DNA of 64,000 nt, from the NCBI GenBank assembly GCA_037178625.1, contig CM074131.1:2666001-2730000 (forward strand), given 5' to 3'. Origin of the DNA: Skeletonema tropicum (Eukaryota; Bacillariophyta; Thalassiosirophyceae; Thalassiosirales; Thalassiosiraceae). Below, one piece after another: positions 52,240 to 63,289 of this stretch. A program made the translations under genes and the position numbers. Each line of letters starts with the position of its first letter. Within the stretch, counting starts at the first letter, position 1. The notes under the pieces were generated by a model. That model searched no databases. It had not been told where the DNA came from and worked only from the letters and a program-made list of their open reading frames with translations.

Positions 52240-52546
52240 TCTATCTACTTCATTAGAGCTCCTCAGATTTCCGGAATAAGCCTAAGCTTGACAATAGTCG
52301 AAGCTTGGATTCGCACTCTGAAACAAAGGTCCCGTCTCTAAAATATCTATTCCTAAAATAGTGCCGATGACGTTGCGTTCATACATACGTTCGTACACAA
52401 AATCGTACTAACGTAACACTCCCCAACCAACAAAAACAGGCACGAATGTAATCTTGATATCGTAATTCCTGCATTGGTAATAATTTTCTCTTGTGCTCCC
52501 CATATTCCTCTCCCCATATTTCTTCCCTACTGAGAAAGTCGTCAAT

Positions 52547-53379
52547 TTAATCAACATAGTGCATGGACTCTTGAGGGTTCATATAGAAGGATCGAATAAA
52601 TTCTTCCTCAATAGCAGCAGCTGGTACCAGAGATGCAGTATCATGGTCCGAATGGTCTGTAAAGAGATCCGCTGGATTGTCAAAGAAAGGATTAGTTGAG
52701 TTTTCCAAAGAAGAAGGAGAAATTGGAGAAGGAGAAATTGCGATTCCCATATTTGCACCAGAGTCCACAAGCCCAGTACGAATCAATTGGATGGTTCTTT
52801 CGCACATGTTTCTCGAAGGATCAGCAGTAACACGTTCAACCACATGATCTGGATAATGAGATGCTTCAACTAGATCATCACAGAAATAGCTACTCTCGAT
52901 ACGGTCTGGATGAGATACGACTTTCATTGGATTCCTGAAGAAACTCTCATTGACGTTCTGCCCATGCAAGGATACAGGTTCTTGGTCACAAGCAAATGGA
53001 TTGTACTCCACAGAAGAATTTACACTTCCGGAGGTGACAGGACGGTTAGTACTATCATACTTGGATGGATCCCAATGAGTTGCGCATGTGATATCCACAC
53101 GTGGCAATGAATCAAGATCTTCTTCAGAAGGATACGTCATTTCGATGAAAGGCAATCCTTGTTCAAAGGAGGTAAGAGGTAGCACGTGCCCTCGAGACGT
53201 TACAACGCATTGTTCACCCGAAAGATTAGTTGGAATATCGCATACACGACAACCACCATCAAGTAGCTGGATCTTGGAGTGCACCGTAGGACCTTGTCGT
53301 AGCTCCCCATATTCATGGAAGATTAGAAGAACTGTCTCCCCTCTTTTCGTCATTGCTTTCGCAGCAAAAGTACCAATCC
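52547..53379 (-). pseudogene. Copia-type retroelement polyprotein fragment
   Basis: The minus-strand frame (268 residues from the Met at 53353, open a little further) contains VLLIFHEYGELRQGPTVHS, then RVCDIPTNLSGEQCVVTSRG, GLPFIEMTYPSEEDLDSLPR and CATHWDPSKYD. This order is typical of the region between protease and integrase in diatom-type copia polyproteins (GLPY, PTD.E...LP, TSD.DWDP). Protease, integrase and reverse transcriptase are absent. The 5' side ends where a transposon terminus begins at 53380, so the retroelement was itself interrupted. It is a relic. Confidence 0.6.
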
Positions 53380-53527
53380 CCTCTGAAACTGGATTATTTC
53401 ATTGTTGCAATATATCCTGATTCTGTCAGGATTACATTTGATGTGACAGAATTTTTTTCTGCCAAATCAGAATTAACCCTTGAGTAATAAAGTTTATTCT
53501 GATGGTCAAAATTTTTATTCTGATCAA
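53380..53527 (+). mobile_element. Truncated left end of a second copy of the 12.7 kb element family
   Basis: CCTCTGAAACTGGATTAT at 53380-53397 matches the 18-bp terminal repeat. The next 130 bp follow the left subterminal region at 38,941-39,125 in the same orientation at reduced identity (shared pieces include CTGATT.TGTCAGG and ATTCTGATCAA). The copy stops at 53527, exactly where the next repeat begins. Confidence 0.7.
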
Positions 53528-56500
53528 TCGATCGTCACATCAGTAAAGAGGGTCCGCCAGTAGTAAGGATTGAACGGACGAGCAGACAACATCTGAGAAG
53601 CGAGCGGCTTTCAAAGAAGAACGACGTCAGATGCAGAAAGATTTGTATTCAAATAATGACGGAGTGAGAAAGGCGTACCAAACCAAAGTGAAAGGAAGCT
53701 GGTTGCGAGGTCACTCTTTGCTTTATCAACACGCAGGTGCGATGACAACAATGAACATTTGAATGGGAGAGAGACGCTTGGAATTTGGTTAGTAAGGAGG
53801 ACCCGATCAAGACTCCACAACGCATTTTCCAAGCAGCTTATTAAATTTTAAAGTTTGGTGAACTTATTTTAGAGTCAACGTTCACGGGTTTTGTATGTCT
53901 TTTTCCCCTTCCCACCCTCACAACTCTCTACGATGATGCGGATGGTGGGTTGGAGTGTATATTAGGTTGTCGCACAAGGTGCGTGATGGTCCGGGGGGGT
54001 TCCTGACGCGTAGGACCCCTCCAGCAGCTCTTCTCTGCTCAATTTCGATCGGCATGGGCAGGGGACGTCTACTCTACGGATATTATTATTTTCCGGGGGG
54101 GTAGGTTGGTGAAGGACGTGAACGCCTTCTAGCAATTTGCTATGCTGGGGGGTGTACCACCATCAACTTTTGCTGATGGGGGACGGATGATGGATGTTGT
54201 ATCGATCGATGTGTGATACAAGACGGTCGTGTTCATCAATCAGTCAAATACATATTTCATAATTTTTGGGGAGACCAGATGCCGCTAGGGGGCATCGTCT
54301 GTGGAAGTTCCCCATCGAGCTGGAGTGTTAGTCATTGTCGGATAGTTCTCAAGCCAATCTGTATATTAGTAGCGGCTCGCCACGGTCTATCCTTTGTGGA
54401 AGATATGCTGACATATTTTTCGCTGATTGGGGGACGGTTGATGGATTTTGTGTATCGATGGGAAACCGAGGCCCTGTCCTTCCTACTGGGACCATCGGTG
54501 CCACATGTGTTGCTACGCATGCCACCCTTCCAACACGTCTTATGCATATGCCAACGAGTTCTTCAGCAGTTGCCCTACCAATCTGTCCTCCACGGAAGCA
54601 ACAACCCGGTCACATAGTGAGAGGGTTGCCTACGCCTGCTTACCTATCTTCGGGGGAAGATGCTGCCGACGACCATATGCTTACTCCCAGTTACTTGCTG
54701 CTTCCGTATACAAGTCTACCATGTGCTTCCGTATACAAGATGATGAGAGGCCCATTTTCTCCGGGGTCCCTCTGCCCCCTACAGCTAGTAGCGGGTCTTC
54801 TTCTTGTGTATGGAACTGATTATTGCGATGAATCTCAGATGACATCATGCGGTTTGGAACTGCATGGTTTATCTAGCACGGAGATAGCACTCTAGATCAA
54901 CAGGAGTAATGTGTGAGGGTATGATAGTCGAGGTTTGGTGTTAGTTGGGATACCGGGGGGGGGGAGTCACCTGCGGTGTTTGGGTGACGCAATAAGATCC
55001 TCTTCAGTATTTGAATAAACATTTTATTCTGGGATGTTCATAAGCTACTGTCATTCGGAAGATATTAACACCAGAGCTGGTTTGAGTTGCCATCGTAGGC
55101 AACAATGGAGGCTGACGATTACTCTTATGGAGACGTCAGACCTGGACGGAAGCGCTTGCACAATGGAGAAGCTGTGGACGACCGATCGAATGCCGAAGCT
55201 ACTATGGTCTCTTGGTGTCAGGGGTGTAGGGCAGGTACTCAGTCAAGCACTTCACTACATCTCTACTGATCCCATGCGGCTTGGAATAGCGATATGTTGG
55301 GCATGCTGCGACGCGATGAGGAAGCGAAGGCTGACGCAAAGCTTGGGGTTGTGTGTCATGACTGCTGCGCGGGCATGGTGTGTGTGTAACTTGGCCTTCG
55401 GGCATTACACGTCTTTCCCAAGCCCGCATAGATGGGAAGATAGGAGATAGGCATGTCCCAGCAGTCGGTAGTGTTCACCCGCTACCTAGAGGAGCCAAAC
55501 AGACAAAAGCAGATAAAAACGTGGTTGCCACTTGGCACAGCTAGTATCAAGGAAGTGAGTGGAACGCCACATGTATAGCTTTCATGACCTTGCACCATGC
55601 GTCTGCCAAACGACGTAGCCACTCTGATACAATGGTTTTCCGGGGGGGTTATGTGATGATTACGAAGGGAGAAAGCCTCGCTTCCAGTATGATCCAGTCT
55701 ACACTACCCACATTTTCCTCCTCACGGTCACCGAAGGGGATGCACGGTTCGTCGTGTCGTGACAGTCAGAAACATTGCTGCCCAGATGAACGTCCTTGGG
55801 CGGGGCGGCGGGGTTCAGCGCTACTTCGGGAGGAAGGAAGATGAAGGCATGAACAAATCAGGATTGGATCTTGTGTTCTGCCGTGAAACGATGACGACTT
55901 GATGAGACGCCTGGTAGAGTTGAGTCAGAGTTGGATGTGCCTTCAAGGGTACCACTGGTTACGCAACAGTGACCAGGAGGAAGGGCATGATGATGGCAGA
56001 ATGTATAATCAGGGCTGGATCGTGTATTTGCAGCCAATAGGCTACAGTTACAGATAAAACGAGGGTGCATTGGGGCCTGGTTGGGTGTAACTCGCGTGCT
56101 CAAGGATTGAACGTGTCGTTGAGTGTTAGATGAAGATTGGAATCAGTATCTTTGAAAGAGGGAATTCAAGTCCAATGGGGGTCAAAATTATCTTTGCAGC
56201 AGATTGCGGAGTATTCAGGGAGTTTTTGGAGTCGGCGAGGCAAAGGACCGTCCTTTCCTAGCAAGATGGATATTGGATGACGGTCTACAACGGAGTATTC
56301 AGGGAGTTTTTGGAGTCGGCGAGGTAAAGGACCGTCCTTTCCTAGCAAGATGGATATGGAGGATTGCAGCTTAAGGGTGTCTATGAGGGGAGGAACTACG
56401 GTGCAGGCACACAAAAACACCCACAGCGACCGTCTAGCTTTTCGACAGAAGGAGGAAAAAGGAAGGAGCTGAAACCAGATTAAATATGGCTCCACGAATC

Positions 56501-56984
56501 GGAAGGATGAGACGCACCCTTGGGTATCTGAGGTACAAGTGGAGTGATCAACTTCAGTGCAAGCGAACACTAACCATGCATCGTATCATTTCTCTCTATT
56601 TTCTTGCAGATGAGGATCGGGCTACGGAAATACTACAGCCTTGCTCTTCTTATGGGTGTGCATCCTGTGTACGATTGTATCGCGCTGCATTATGGAATTG
56701 CAACCTCCCCCCTCACGAAAGGTTAAGGGTAAGGTTGGCCGCAGGCACAGGTTGTTCTACCTCAGGCAGATTTTGAGGCTGTTTCCTTCATCATACAAGC
56801 AGGAAAAGCTCATGGGAGCAAATTACTCAAGCATTGTCTGCCACTGGAACCACGCTGGAGTGTTTGAGGAGTCTTAGTTGCCGAGGGGGGTTATGATGCG
56901 AAGCTTTCTTCTTCACAAATATTGATTCGAGATCTCTACTGGTGCTAGTAGCGGTAGGCTGAAGCATGGCAGGTTCACGGTGAG
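53528..56984 (+). mobile_element. Unclassified 3.46 kb repeat element
   Basis: The first 322 bp (53528-53849) are repeated identically at 61365-61686, and the last 100 bp (56885-56984) at 61735-61834. This makes the copy at 61 kb an internally deleted version and defines both ends here. The element has no terminal inverted repeat that I can see and no long coding frame; the longest open frames are 130-140 residues without known domains. It is more GC-rich than the surroundings. It has many plus-strand G runs and an 84-bp-period tandem duplication at 56207-56357. The type (non-coding DNA element, Helitron derivative, retroelement relic) is open. Confidence 0.65.
56207..56357 (+). repeat. Tandem duplication, 84-bp period
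   Basis: Sixty-seven bp starting CGGAGTATTCAGGGAG are repeated at 56291-56357 with one difference (GGCAAAGG/GGTAAAGG), separated by 17 bp. Confidence 0.9.
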
Positions 56985-57810
56985 AATGAGCCACGAATCC
57001 TCGGCATCGAACAGCATAAAACAGCAGTATGCACAGGATCAGTTTGCGCATTTGACCATTCCAGCATCAGAGAGTTTCTCTCCTGCAAGCTTGGAAAGTC
57101 CAGATGGTGTGGACTCAACTCCCTTGGGGGCGCAGGCGAATGAAGAGGATACGAATAAGGTGCCAAAAAAGAAGGGCAAGGGCAAGAAGATTCTAAATCT
57201 CTTCAAGAAGCGTAGCCAGAGGATTCCTCCTTCCTCTGATCAGGTCATGCCAACGAAACGAACACCTGATAATAGAGTCCCTGCCAAGTCATTCACATTT
57301 TCCAATGTCTTCAACAAGAATGCCAACCAACCAAGGGAAAGTAATGATGAATTGTCAATGTCGAGGCAATTCGAAAACATGGCCTGGATATTGCGACAAA
57401 TAGACAGCACGTGTTCTGCAATAGAGAAGAATCTGATGAAATCATTTTCGCAGAAAGTGGCAGATTGGGCATTGTGGTCGTCCAGCAAGGAGAGTGCCCT
57501 TGCATCGGTGACACAGAGCTTTCGATCGGACTTAAGTCTTATCAACAACTCGGGCCAATCTTCCTCTTCGTCTGAAAAGCGTTTCCCTATCCTGAATCCT
57601 TTGGATCCTGCAGAGCTCTTAACGCTATGTACCAGAGAGTGGCGGGAGCCAAAAAAAAATTTACTAACAAAAGTGCTAACAAACATGGCGTCCGAAAAAC
57701 TCACTATACTGGCAGCTCGTTTAGCATGTTATATGATCACATTGAACGCCCGCTCGCTATTGCAATCGATTCAGCATGTCTTCTTCTTTCGGAAAATAAT
57801 CAATCTATAG
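56980..57810 (+). pseudogene. Hypothetical frame, possible 5' part of the decayed PI3-kinase
   Basis: This 276-residue frame begins at the right border of the 3.46 kb element. It has a Lys-rich stretch (KKKGKGKKILNLFKKRSQ) and Ser-rich regions. Another frame from 57,627 overlaps it and reads SMLYDHIERPLAIAIDSACL, suggesting a frameshift within a once longer protein. It is not recognisable as a known family on its own. Its place upstream and in the same orientation as the kinase remains suggests one former gene interrupted by the element. Confidence 0.35.
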
Positions 57811-58306
57811 TTTATACTCACAATATTGACCTCAGCCTAATCAGTTTCCTACCTCACCAAAATTGGCCATATCTGCATAATTACTAGGGAACTAAGAGTA
57901 GCAAACTTCGGTGTGATAGTGTTCAATGATGCAAAAGGCTATAACCCGAGGTCAAAACACCATTGAACTACAAATTTAATGCAGTTTCCGAGTATCTTCA
58001 CGCATATGTACTAAAAGGTGCTTTTACAAGTTTCTTACGTACCAACCATAGGTAGCCCATGGTTTTTTACTAGCGTTTTTCACGTTGATGACGACACACC
58101 GTGAGACAGCAATACCCTTTATAACGGCAGCTGACGATGGAATCTCAGCATAATATTTGGTAGCCTATTCACTACTACCCTACTGAGAATAATAGTGCTC
58201 TTGGAATCATTAAAATCGGGCTACTACAAGCGAAGTTCTGCTCATCAACCGGCGCAGAAAAAAAATGTTGCTTTTTGTTGCTCTCTGGTACATAGAGTTA
58301 ACTTCG
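57811..58306. other. Stretch between the two decayed-kinase pieces
   Basis: Nearly 500 bp without a coding frame that I can support. Short frames change often, as in decayed coding sequence or long introns. Confidence 0.3.
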
Positions 58307-59836
58307 GTGGATGCCAATGAGTGCTTCATTCTTCCAAGTGCTCACTTCCCGCTACTTCTTAGTTTCAACACACAACCTAATACAATGCTGACTTAGACGC
58401 CTCAAAATGAGAGGAGTTTGACTGTTGGGGGTAATCAAGATGTCTTATATCGAACAAAGGTTGAAGTATTAGATCTCAGTGGTGCACGAGCTGGAAGTGT
58501 ATTTTCCGTCCAGGGATCTGTAGCTGGAGTCATTCAAGAAACTACGCAGTCAAGCAATACTCTTATTTTCGAGACCAAATCCAACTGGGGCTTCCCGAAG
58601 ACTCTATCTGTCAAAGTGTCTAACTCGCCGTCTCGTCCTGAATTGACAACGGTTTCTGATAACAAGAATCAAAACGATTTGGGTTGCGGCTTTGTGGATT
58701 TGTGCCCGGTTTGGGAAGAAGCACATGCGAGGGGTGATGTTGTTTGCATAAATGCAGATGTTCATGTCTACGCGTTTGATTCTGCTGCATCATTTGATCA
58801 GCACGGTGAAGGGAACCATGAGAGGAGAAGCAGTTCAAACTTGCAGCTTCGTGTGAGTGCCGAAGTTGTTGCTGCAGATGATCATCCTCAGAAATGCCTC
58901 CTCCTCTACAAACATGGGGATGACTTGCGTCAAGAACTGCTTGCAATTCAGCTGATCGAGAGGTGCAATGAAATATTGAAAGCATCTGGTCTTGATCTAA
59001 AACTGAAGACATTCAAATGTCTACCTGTTGGTGCGCAAAAGGGTTTCATTGAGTGGGTCAAAGGCACTGTTCCTCTCTCAGAACTTTGCAAGACATCTAG
59101 TTCATCGAACTCTGGCTCGAATCAAAACGGCTCCTTCGAAGACAAGCAATCTCAATCTGTCGCTGCACAAGTGGATAAACCGCAGCCACATAAACGTAGC
59201 TGGTGCAAATATCAATCACGTCGAGGTCTTCGTCAGCAGGCAAATGGATCTCTCACCGATAATCCGATACAAGACTTTCTCAGGAGCGCCGCTTTTGATG
59301 AATCTGCACCCTACCTCGTCAAGAAAGAGATCATGGACAATTATGTGAAGAGCTGTGCCGGATATTGTGCCATCACCTATCTGTTGGGAGTTGGCGATCG
59401 ACATTTGGACAATATTTTACTACATCAAAACGGCCATTTACTGCATTGTGACTGCTCCTTCATTTTGGGTCATGATCCAAAGACATACATGCCAATGAGA
59501 ATCACTGAGGATATGGTATTTGGATTTGGGGGCCGTGAAAGTGATAACTTTGCAAGGTTCATCTCCTTCGCGGGAGCTGCTTTCCTCACTCTTCGAAGGC
59601 ATAATAATCTTCGTTCATTGCTATCGCATGTCAGTCTTATGGTCAATTCAAACATGATAGACGTCTCTATTCACCAGTCGCCAGAAGAAGCAATCCTGGC
59701 GATGCGTGGTAGGTTCTGACTAGATTTGAATGATGATGATGCATTAACATACATTGAAGACGTTGTGGAGAAGAGTATCTCTTCGAAAATGTGGAAGGCT
59801 GTGGATGTGATTCACTCTATTGGAATGCACTTTTAG
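58307..59836 (+). pseudogene. Decayed phosphatidylinositol 3-kinase catalytic domain
   Basis: One continuous plus frame reads CFILPSAHFPLLLSFN, a TAG at 58394, then YKHGDDLRQELLAIQLI, VKSCAGYCAITYLLGVGDRH, LDNILL and LHCDCSFILGHDPK. A TGA follows at 59717, then LDLNDDDALTYIEDVVEKS to a final TAG at 59834. GDRHxxN is intact, but the metal-binding DFG is DCS and the usual GRDPK is GHDPK. Both stops fit single C-to-T changes (CAG to TAG, CGA to TGA). The order and the EDVVEKS...IHSIG end fit class III (Vps34) best. The 5' half with the C2 and helical domains is missing or scrambled, so it is probably inactive. Confidence 0.7.
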
Positions 59837-60069
59837 AGTGTAGACGGCGGTTGGGTTAGTTGAAATAATAATAATTTAGCTATCAAATTCTTCGTACTTG
59901 GTGTCGTTTGCTTTTGAACAATTGAAATTTATTATCATGGAAGCTGATAAAATCTACTAATTGTATAAATTATGCAGCAAAGAAACATTAAGTGTAGTAT
60001 ATTCTTACAATGTTAAAAATGATTAATCCCTTCCCTCCACATGCCGTATGCGAAGAGGACTGTCGACGC

Positions 60070-61131
60070 TTACACAAGCAGGGTAACAACCATCGCTGCT
60101 GTACTGACAACTGCAGCGATCGAGAAAATACCGGAAGATTGAATATCAAGAGGAGCCCCATTGGTCGAAGTGGGAGTCCAAGTCGTCTCGGAAGTACTAA
60201 ACCATTCACACCAAAACATAGTGCTGGAAGAAGAAATCGCATCGAAGAGTGAATCCTCCACATCTGGGGGACTGCTAACAGTACAGGGAGAAAGTAAATC
60301 ACCGCTCGCATTGTCACATGATACTGCGTTGACCTTTGAGACCCCAGAGCTAGCGACAGAACCTGAGATGGTAGTTGCGTTAATGGTGCTTACTCCGCTG
60401 TTGCTCACACTTCCTTGGATATCGCCAGTTACTACTAGCATCGAAACACCACTGACTGAGCCGCCGCCCACGCTCCCATCAACAAACAGCTTCGATGCAC
60501 CTTCTGCTAGAAAAGTTGTGACTGTATCTGCTTGGATAGTGACAGTCGACGCACCTCTCGAGGTTGCAGATGCAATGATACTGGAGGATGATAATTCAGC
60601 ATTCAGTTTGGCTGCACCACTAACATCAAGTTCCTCCACTGACGTGAACCCGTTCAAAACTTGTGTAGAAATGCCACCACCTACGGACAAGGACTTGAAC
60701 TGATCAGGTGGTAGTCCAATTCGTATTCCTCCGATATCAGTAGTATTAGCAACTGCGTCATTATATTCAAACTGCAATCCATTTCCACGAACAACTGCGT
60801 TGACAAGATCAGCTGGATAAGCGGACACAAAAGGTACAGTGGATGGCTGAATAGTGTACGTTGCGACTGGATACGTTACCGTTTCATCCTTTGGACACGG
60901 CGGATCAATCGTCAAAGAGGAAACCATGGAGAAGTCTCCATCCACAGCGGTGAATCCATCTGCTGTGACCGGATCAACCTCAGGAGTGGTGGCGGCGGTC
61001 GTCTCCGTCTCGTTGACCAATTGGCGAACTGCTTCGGCAGTACCTCCAGCAGCGGCGCCATCGATGACGTTCTTAGCATGTGCTGCCTGGAGGTAAGCAA
61101 TGGCGATGAGGTTGATGTTGATGAACTTCAT
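60070..61131 (-). CDS. Secreted adhesin-like beta-helix protein, possibly GPI-anchored
   Basis: This intact 353-residue frame starts with a signal peptide (INLIAIAYLQAAHAKN). The body has short repeats of the form SGVSKVNA, SGAAKLNA and SGVSTINA, spaced about 18-20 residues, like the right-handed beta-helix of the GIN/DUF2807 (auto-transporter head) family. It ends in a hydrophobic segment (GIFSIAAVVSTAAMVVTLLV) without a charged tail, typical of GPI-anchor signals. It would be an extracellular protein, maybe in the cell wall or mucilage. It lies as an intact gene among transposon debris. Confidence 0.65.
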   Translation of the reverse strand: MKFININLIAIAYLQAAHAKNVIDGAAAGGTAEAVRQLVNETETTAATTPEVDPVTADGFTAVDGDFSMVSSLTIDPPCPKDETVTYPVATYTIQPSTVPFVSAYPADLVNAVVRGNGLQFEYNDAVANTTDIGGIRIGLPPDQFKSLSVGGGISTQVLNGFTSVEELDVSGAAKLNAELSSSSIIASATSRGASTVTIQADTVTTFLAEGASKLFVDGSVGGGSVSGVSMLVVTGDIQGSVSNSGVSTINATTISGSVASSGVSKVNAVSCDNASGDLLSPCTVSSPPDVEDSLFDAISSSSTMFWCEWFSTSETTWTPTSTNGAPLDIQSSGIFSIAAVVSTAAMVVTLLV

Positions 61132-61291
61132 GGTTGCAATGATTGAATGAATGATCTTTGTACAGCTGCAGATGACACTTGCTCAGCTTGCAGTAGCAGC
61201 TAAGATTAGCAAAATCACGATTGAGAAGTATCTTTGAACTTAGAGTACTAATTCCTATGTTAACCCTTACCTACCCAACGCACCGGAAACT

Positions 61292-61365
61292 AAGATTAAT
61301 TTTATCTCAGCTTGACAGCAACAAGATTTGCAGCAAGGAGGTGAATGAGGCACGGACTTCGGACC
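61292..61365 (+). repeat. Direct repeat flanking the deleted repeat element, copy 1
   Basis: Seventy-four bp ending GAGGCACGGACTTCGGACC match 62013-62089 apart from small differences. They lie directly before the 470-bp derivative. Confidence 0.85.
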
Positions 61366-61834
61366 GATCGTCACATCAGTAAAGAGGGTCCGCCAGTAGT
61401 AAGGATTGAACGGACGAGCAGACAACATCTGAGAAGCGAGCGGCTTTCAAAGAAGAACGACGTCAGATGCAGAAAGATTTGTATTCAAATAATGACGGAG
61501 TGAGAAAGGCGTACCAAACCAAAGTGAAAGGAAGCTGGTTGCGAGGTCACTCTTTGCTTTATCAACACGCAGGTGCGATGACAACAATGAACATTTGAAT
61601 GGGAGAGAGACGCTTGGAATTTGGTTAGTAAGGAGGACCCGATCAAGACTCCACAACGCATTTTCCAAGCAGCTTATTAAATTTTCCCACCCACCCGACC
61701 CTGGGTTGTTTCGGTTGTTGCCCCCCTTGTTTTTGGGGGGTTATGATGCGAAGCTTTCTTCTTCACAAATATTGATTCGAGATCTCTACTGGTGCTAGTA
61801 GCGGTAGGCTGAAGCATGGCAGGTTCACGGTGAG
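61365..61834 (+). mobile_element. Internally deleted 470-bp derivative of the 3.46 kb repeat
   Basis: The left 322 bp are identical to 53528-53849 and the right 100 bp identical to 56885-56984. Between them are 48 bp containing CCCACCCACCCGACCC and the G run TTTTTGGGGGG. It has the structure of a non-autonomous deletion derivative, and the very high identity suggests recent movement. Confidence 0.75.
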
Positions 61835-62012
61835 ATCGCGATTACGTGTCTTTCCCGTGCCCCGAGGACACCTACCTCGGGCTCACCCCTAGATGAGGGC
61901 TGGCCTGCAACTCATGAATGACGCCGCACGCAAATGCCCAGGTCATTTGACACAGAGAGCTGGAGACAATTGGAGGAGAAAAGTGGGTCAACTCTAGAGA
62001 TTAAAGAACAAG

Positions 62013-62089
62013 TAAGATTGAATTTTATCTCAGCTTGACATGCAACAAGATTTGCAGCAAGGAGGTGAATGAGGCACGGACTTCGGACC
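62013..62089 (+). repeat. Direct repeat flanking the deleted repeat element, copy 2
   Basis: Second copy of the repeat at 61292-61365. Together they bracket 61,366-62,012, which includes the 470-bp derivative and 178 bp of other DNA. Confidence 0.85.
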
Positions 62090-63289
62090 TAGAGATTTCG
62101 CACGTAAATAAATTTACACGAATTCCCACGTCTTTTGCTCATAAGATTAGAATTTGCGCGCCAATGCTCTTTAACAAGACCACATCCCTTCAGACATCCG
62201 TGGGGAAATGAACAAAACTACCATGATGATGGCATAGCGTGAAAAATCGTATCTCCTTGAATACCTTGAAACTCAGTCCGGGCCAGGACCATTTGAGCAG
62301 CTGAGACTATGAAGAAACTACTGATCTACCTGCCGGACTGAGTTATAATAGTCACGCCCCAAACCTCAAAACCAAATACAAGCATACGAAATCTCGAAAT
62401 GCAACCTCTGCCGTCATCAATTCAGCTCAATATGAATGGTATAACCGACCTCTCTCCACCAATCCTCGCCACCGCTTACATATATAGACATTGGGCGTTG
62501 GTGTGGTTCATTGATAGTGACTTCATATGGCCATAGCGCTCCACCGGGTACCGTCGATGCTGCTACACATCACATCATCAATAATAAACGAATGTCACCC
62601 ATTTCATTGTTCTATTCCGACCTCTGATCATGACGAGACAACTAAACACTACAGAAGAGCTCTCAATAATATGTAATGATCGCTTTGTGCCGTGGAGCTG
62701 TTAAGGAGATCCGATTTCACTGACTGTACTACCATCGGCGAACTCAACCTTGTTATCACCATAGTCCAACACATGGTCATTCCTTGAACAAACTCCAATG
62801 GTTTTGTTATTCAAATCAACCTTACCATCCGACAACAAAGACACAACAACTATTGTATTTTGTTGAAGAGACAGTGTCGTGGTTGGGTGACTTGAGGTTC
62901 GATTAGGATGGAATAAGTGCACATATTGTCTCCGAAGAAGGCTGTTGTTATGGCGCTACATTGCTTCTGAATAGATCGGAGTGGAATCTTCAGCGACTTC
63001 GTAAGATTCTTCTGTTTCAATGAATATGTTTTCGACGGGTAAAGCTGCATATTGTCACTGCTGACATCGTTGGAATGCGCAAAGTGTTGCAGAATGGCTT
63101 CTCCTGGAGATAATGGTGGAGATCACCCCAACCTTTGCGCCCACCAAGATCCAGCAATCTATTTAACACACTATCGATAACTTTTACTTATACTAGGGTA
63201 ATACGTATTTTATCGATTGTGAGCTCATCGATCTTGGCTCTTGTCATGATCAGCCCTTCTTGGCTGATACGTGGAGGTAGGTGATTGCA
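62090..63289. other. Non-coding stretch downstream of the copia gene
   Basis: No gene is supported here. Because the copia gene on the minus strand ends at 63290, its polypurine tract and 3' LTR should lie in this stretch; a purine-rich GCAAAGGTTGGGG on the minus strand at about 63,128-63,140 is a candidate tract. The LTR cannot be delimited without its partner. Confidence 0.35.

Noticed and set aside
52290..52330. A tRNA-like T-loop sequence (GGATTCGCACTC).
   Set aside because: No matching acceptor or anticodon arm could be built around it.
53528..56984. Helitron ends (TC...CTRR) for the 3.46 kb repeat.
   Set aside because: The reverse strand begins TCTCACC, but the other end lacks CTRR with a hairpin, and the flanks are not A/T at both copies.
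62701..63050. Two overlapping minus-strand frames of 66-73 residues.
   Set aside because: No recognisable domain, and the position fits copia LTR or downstream DNA.
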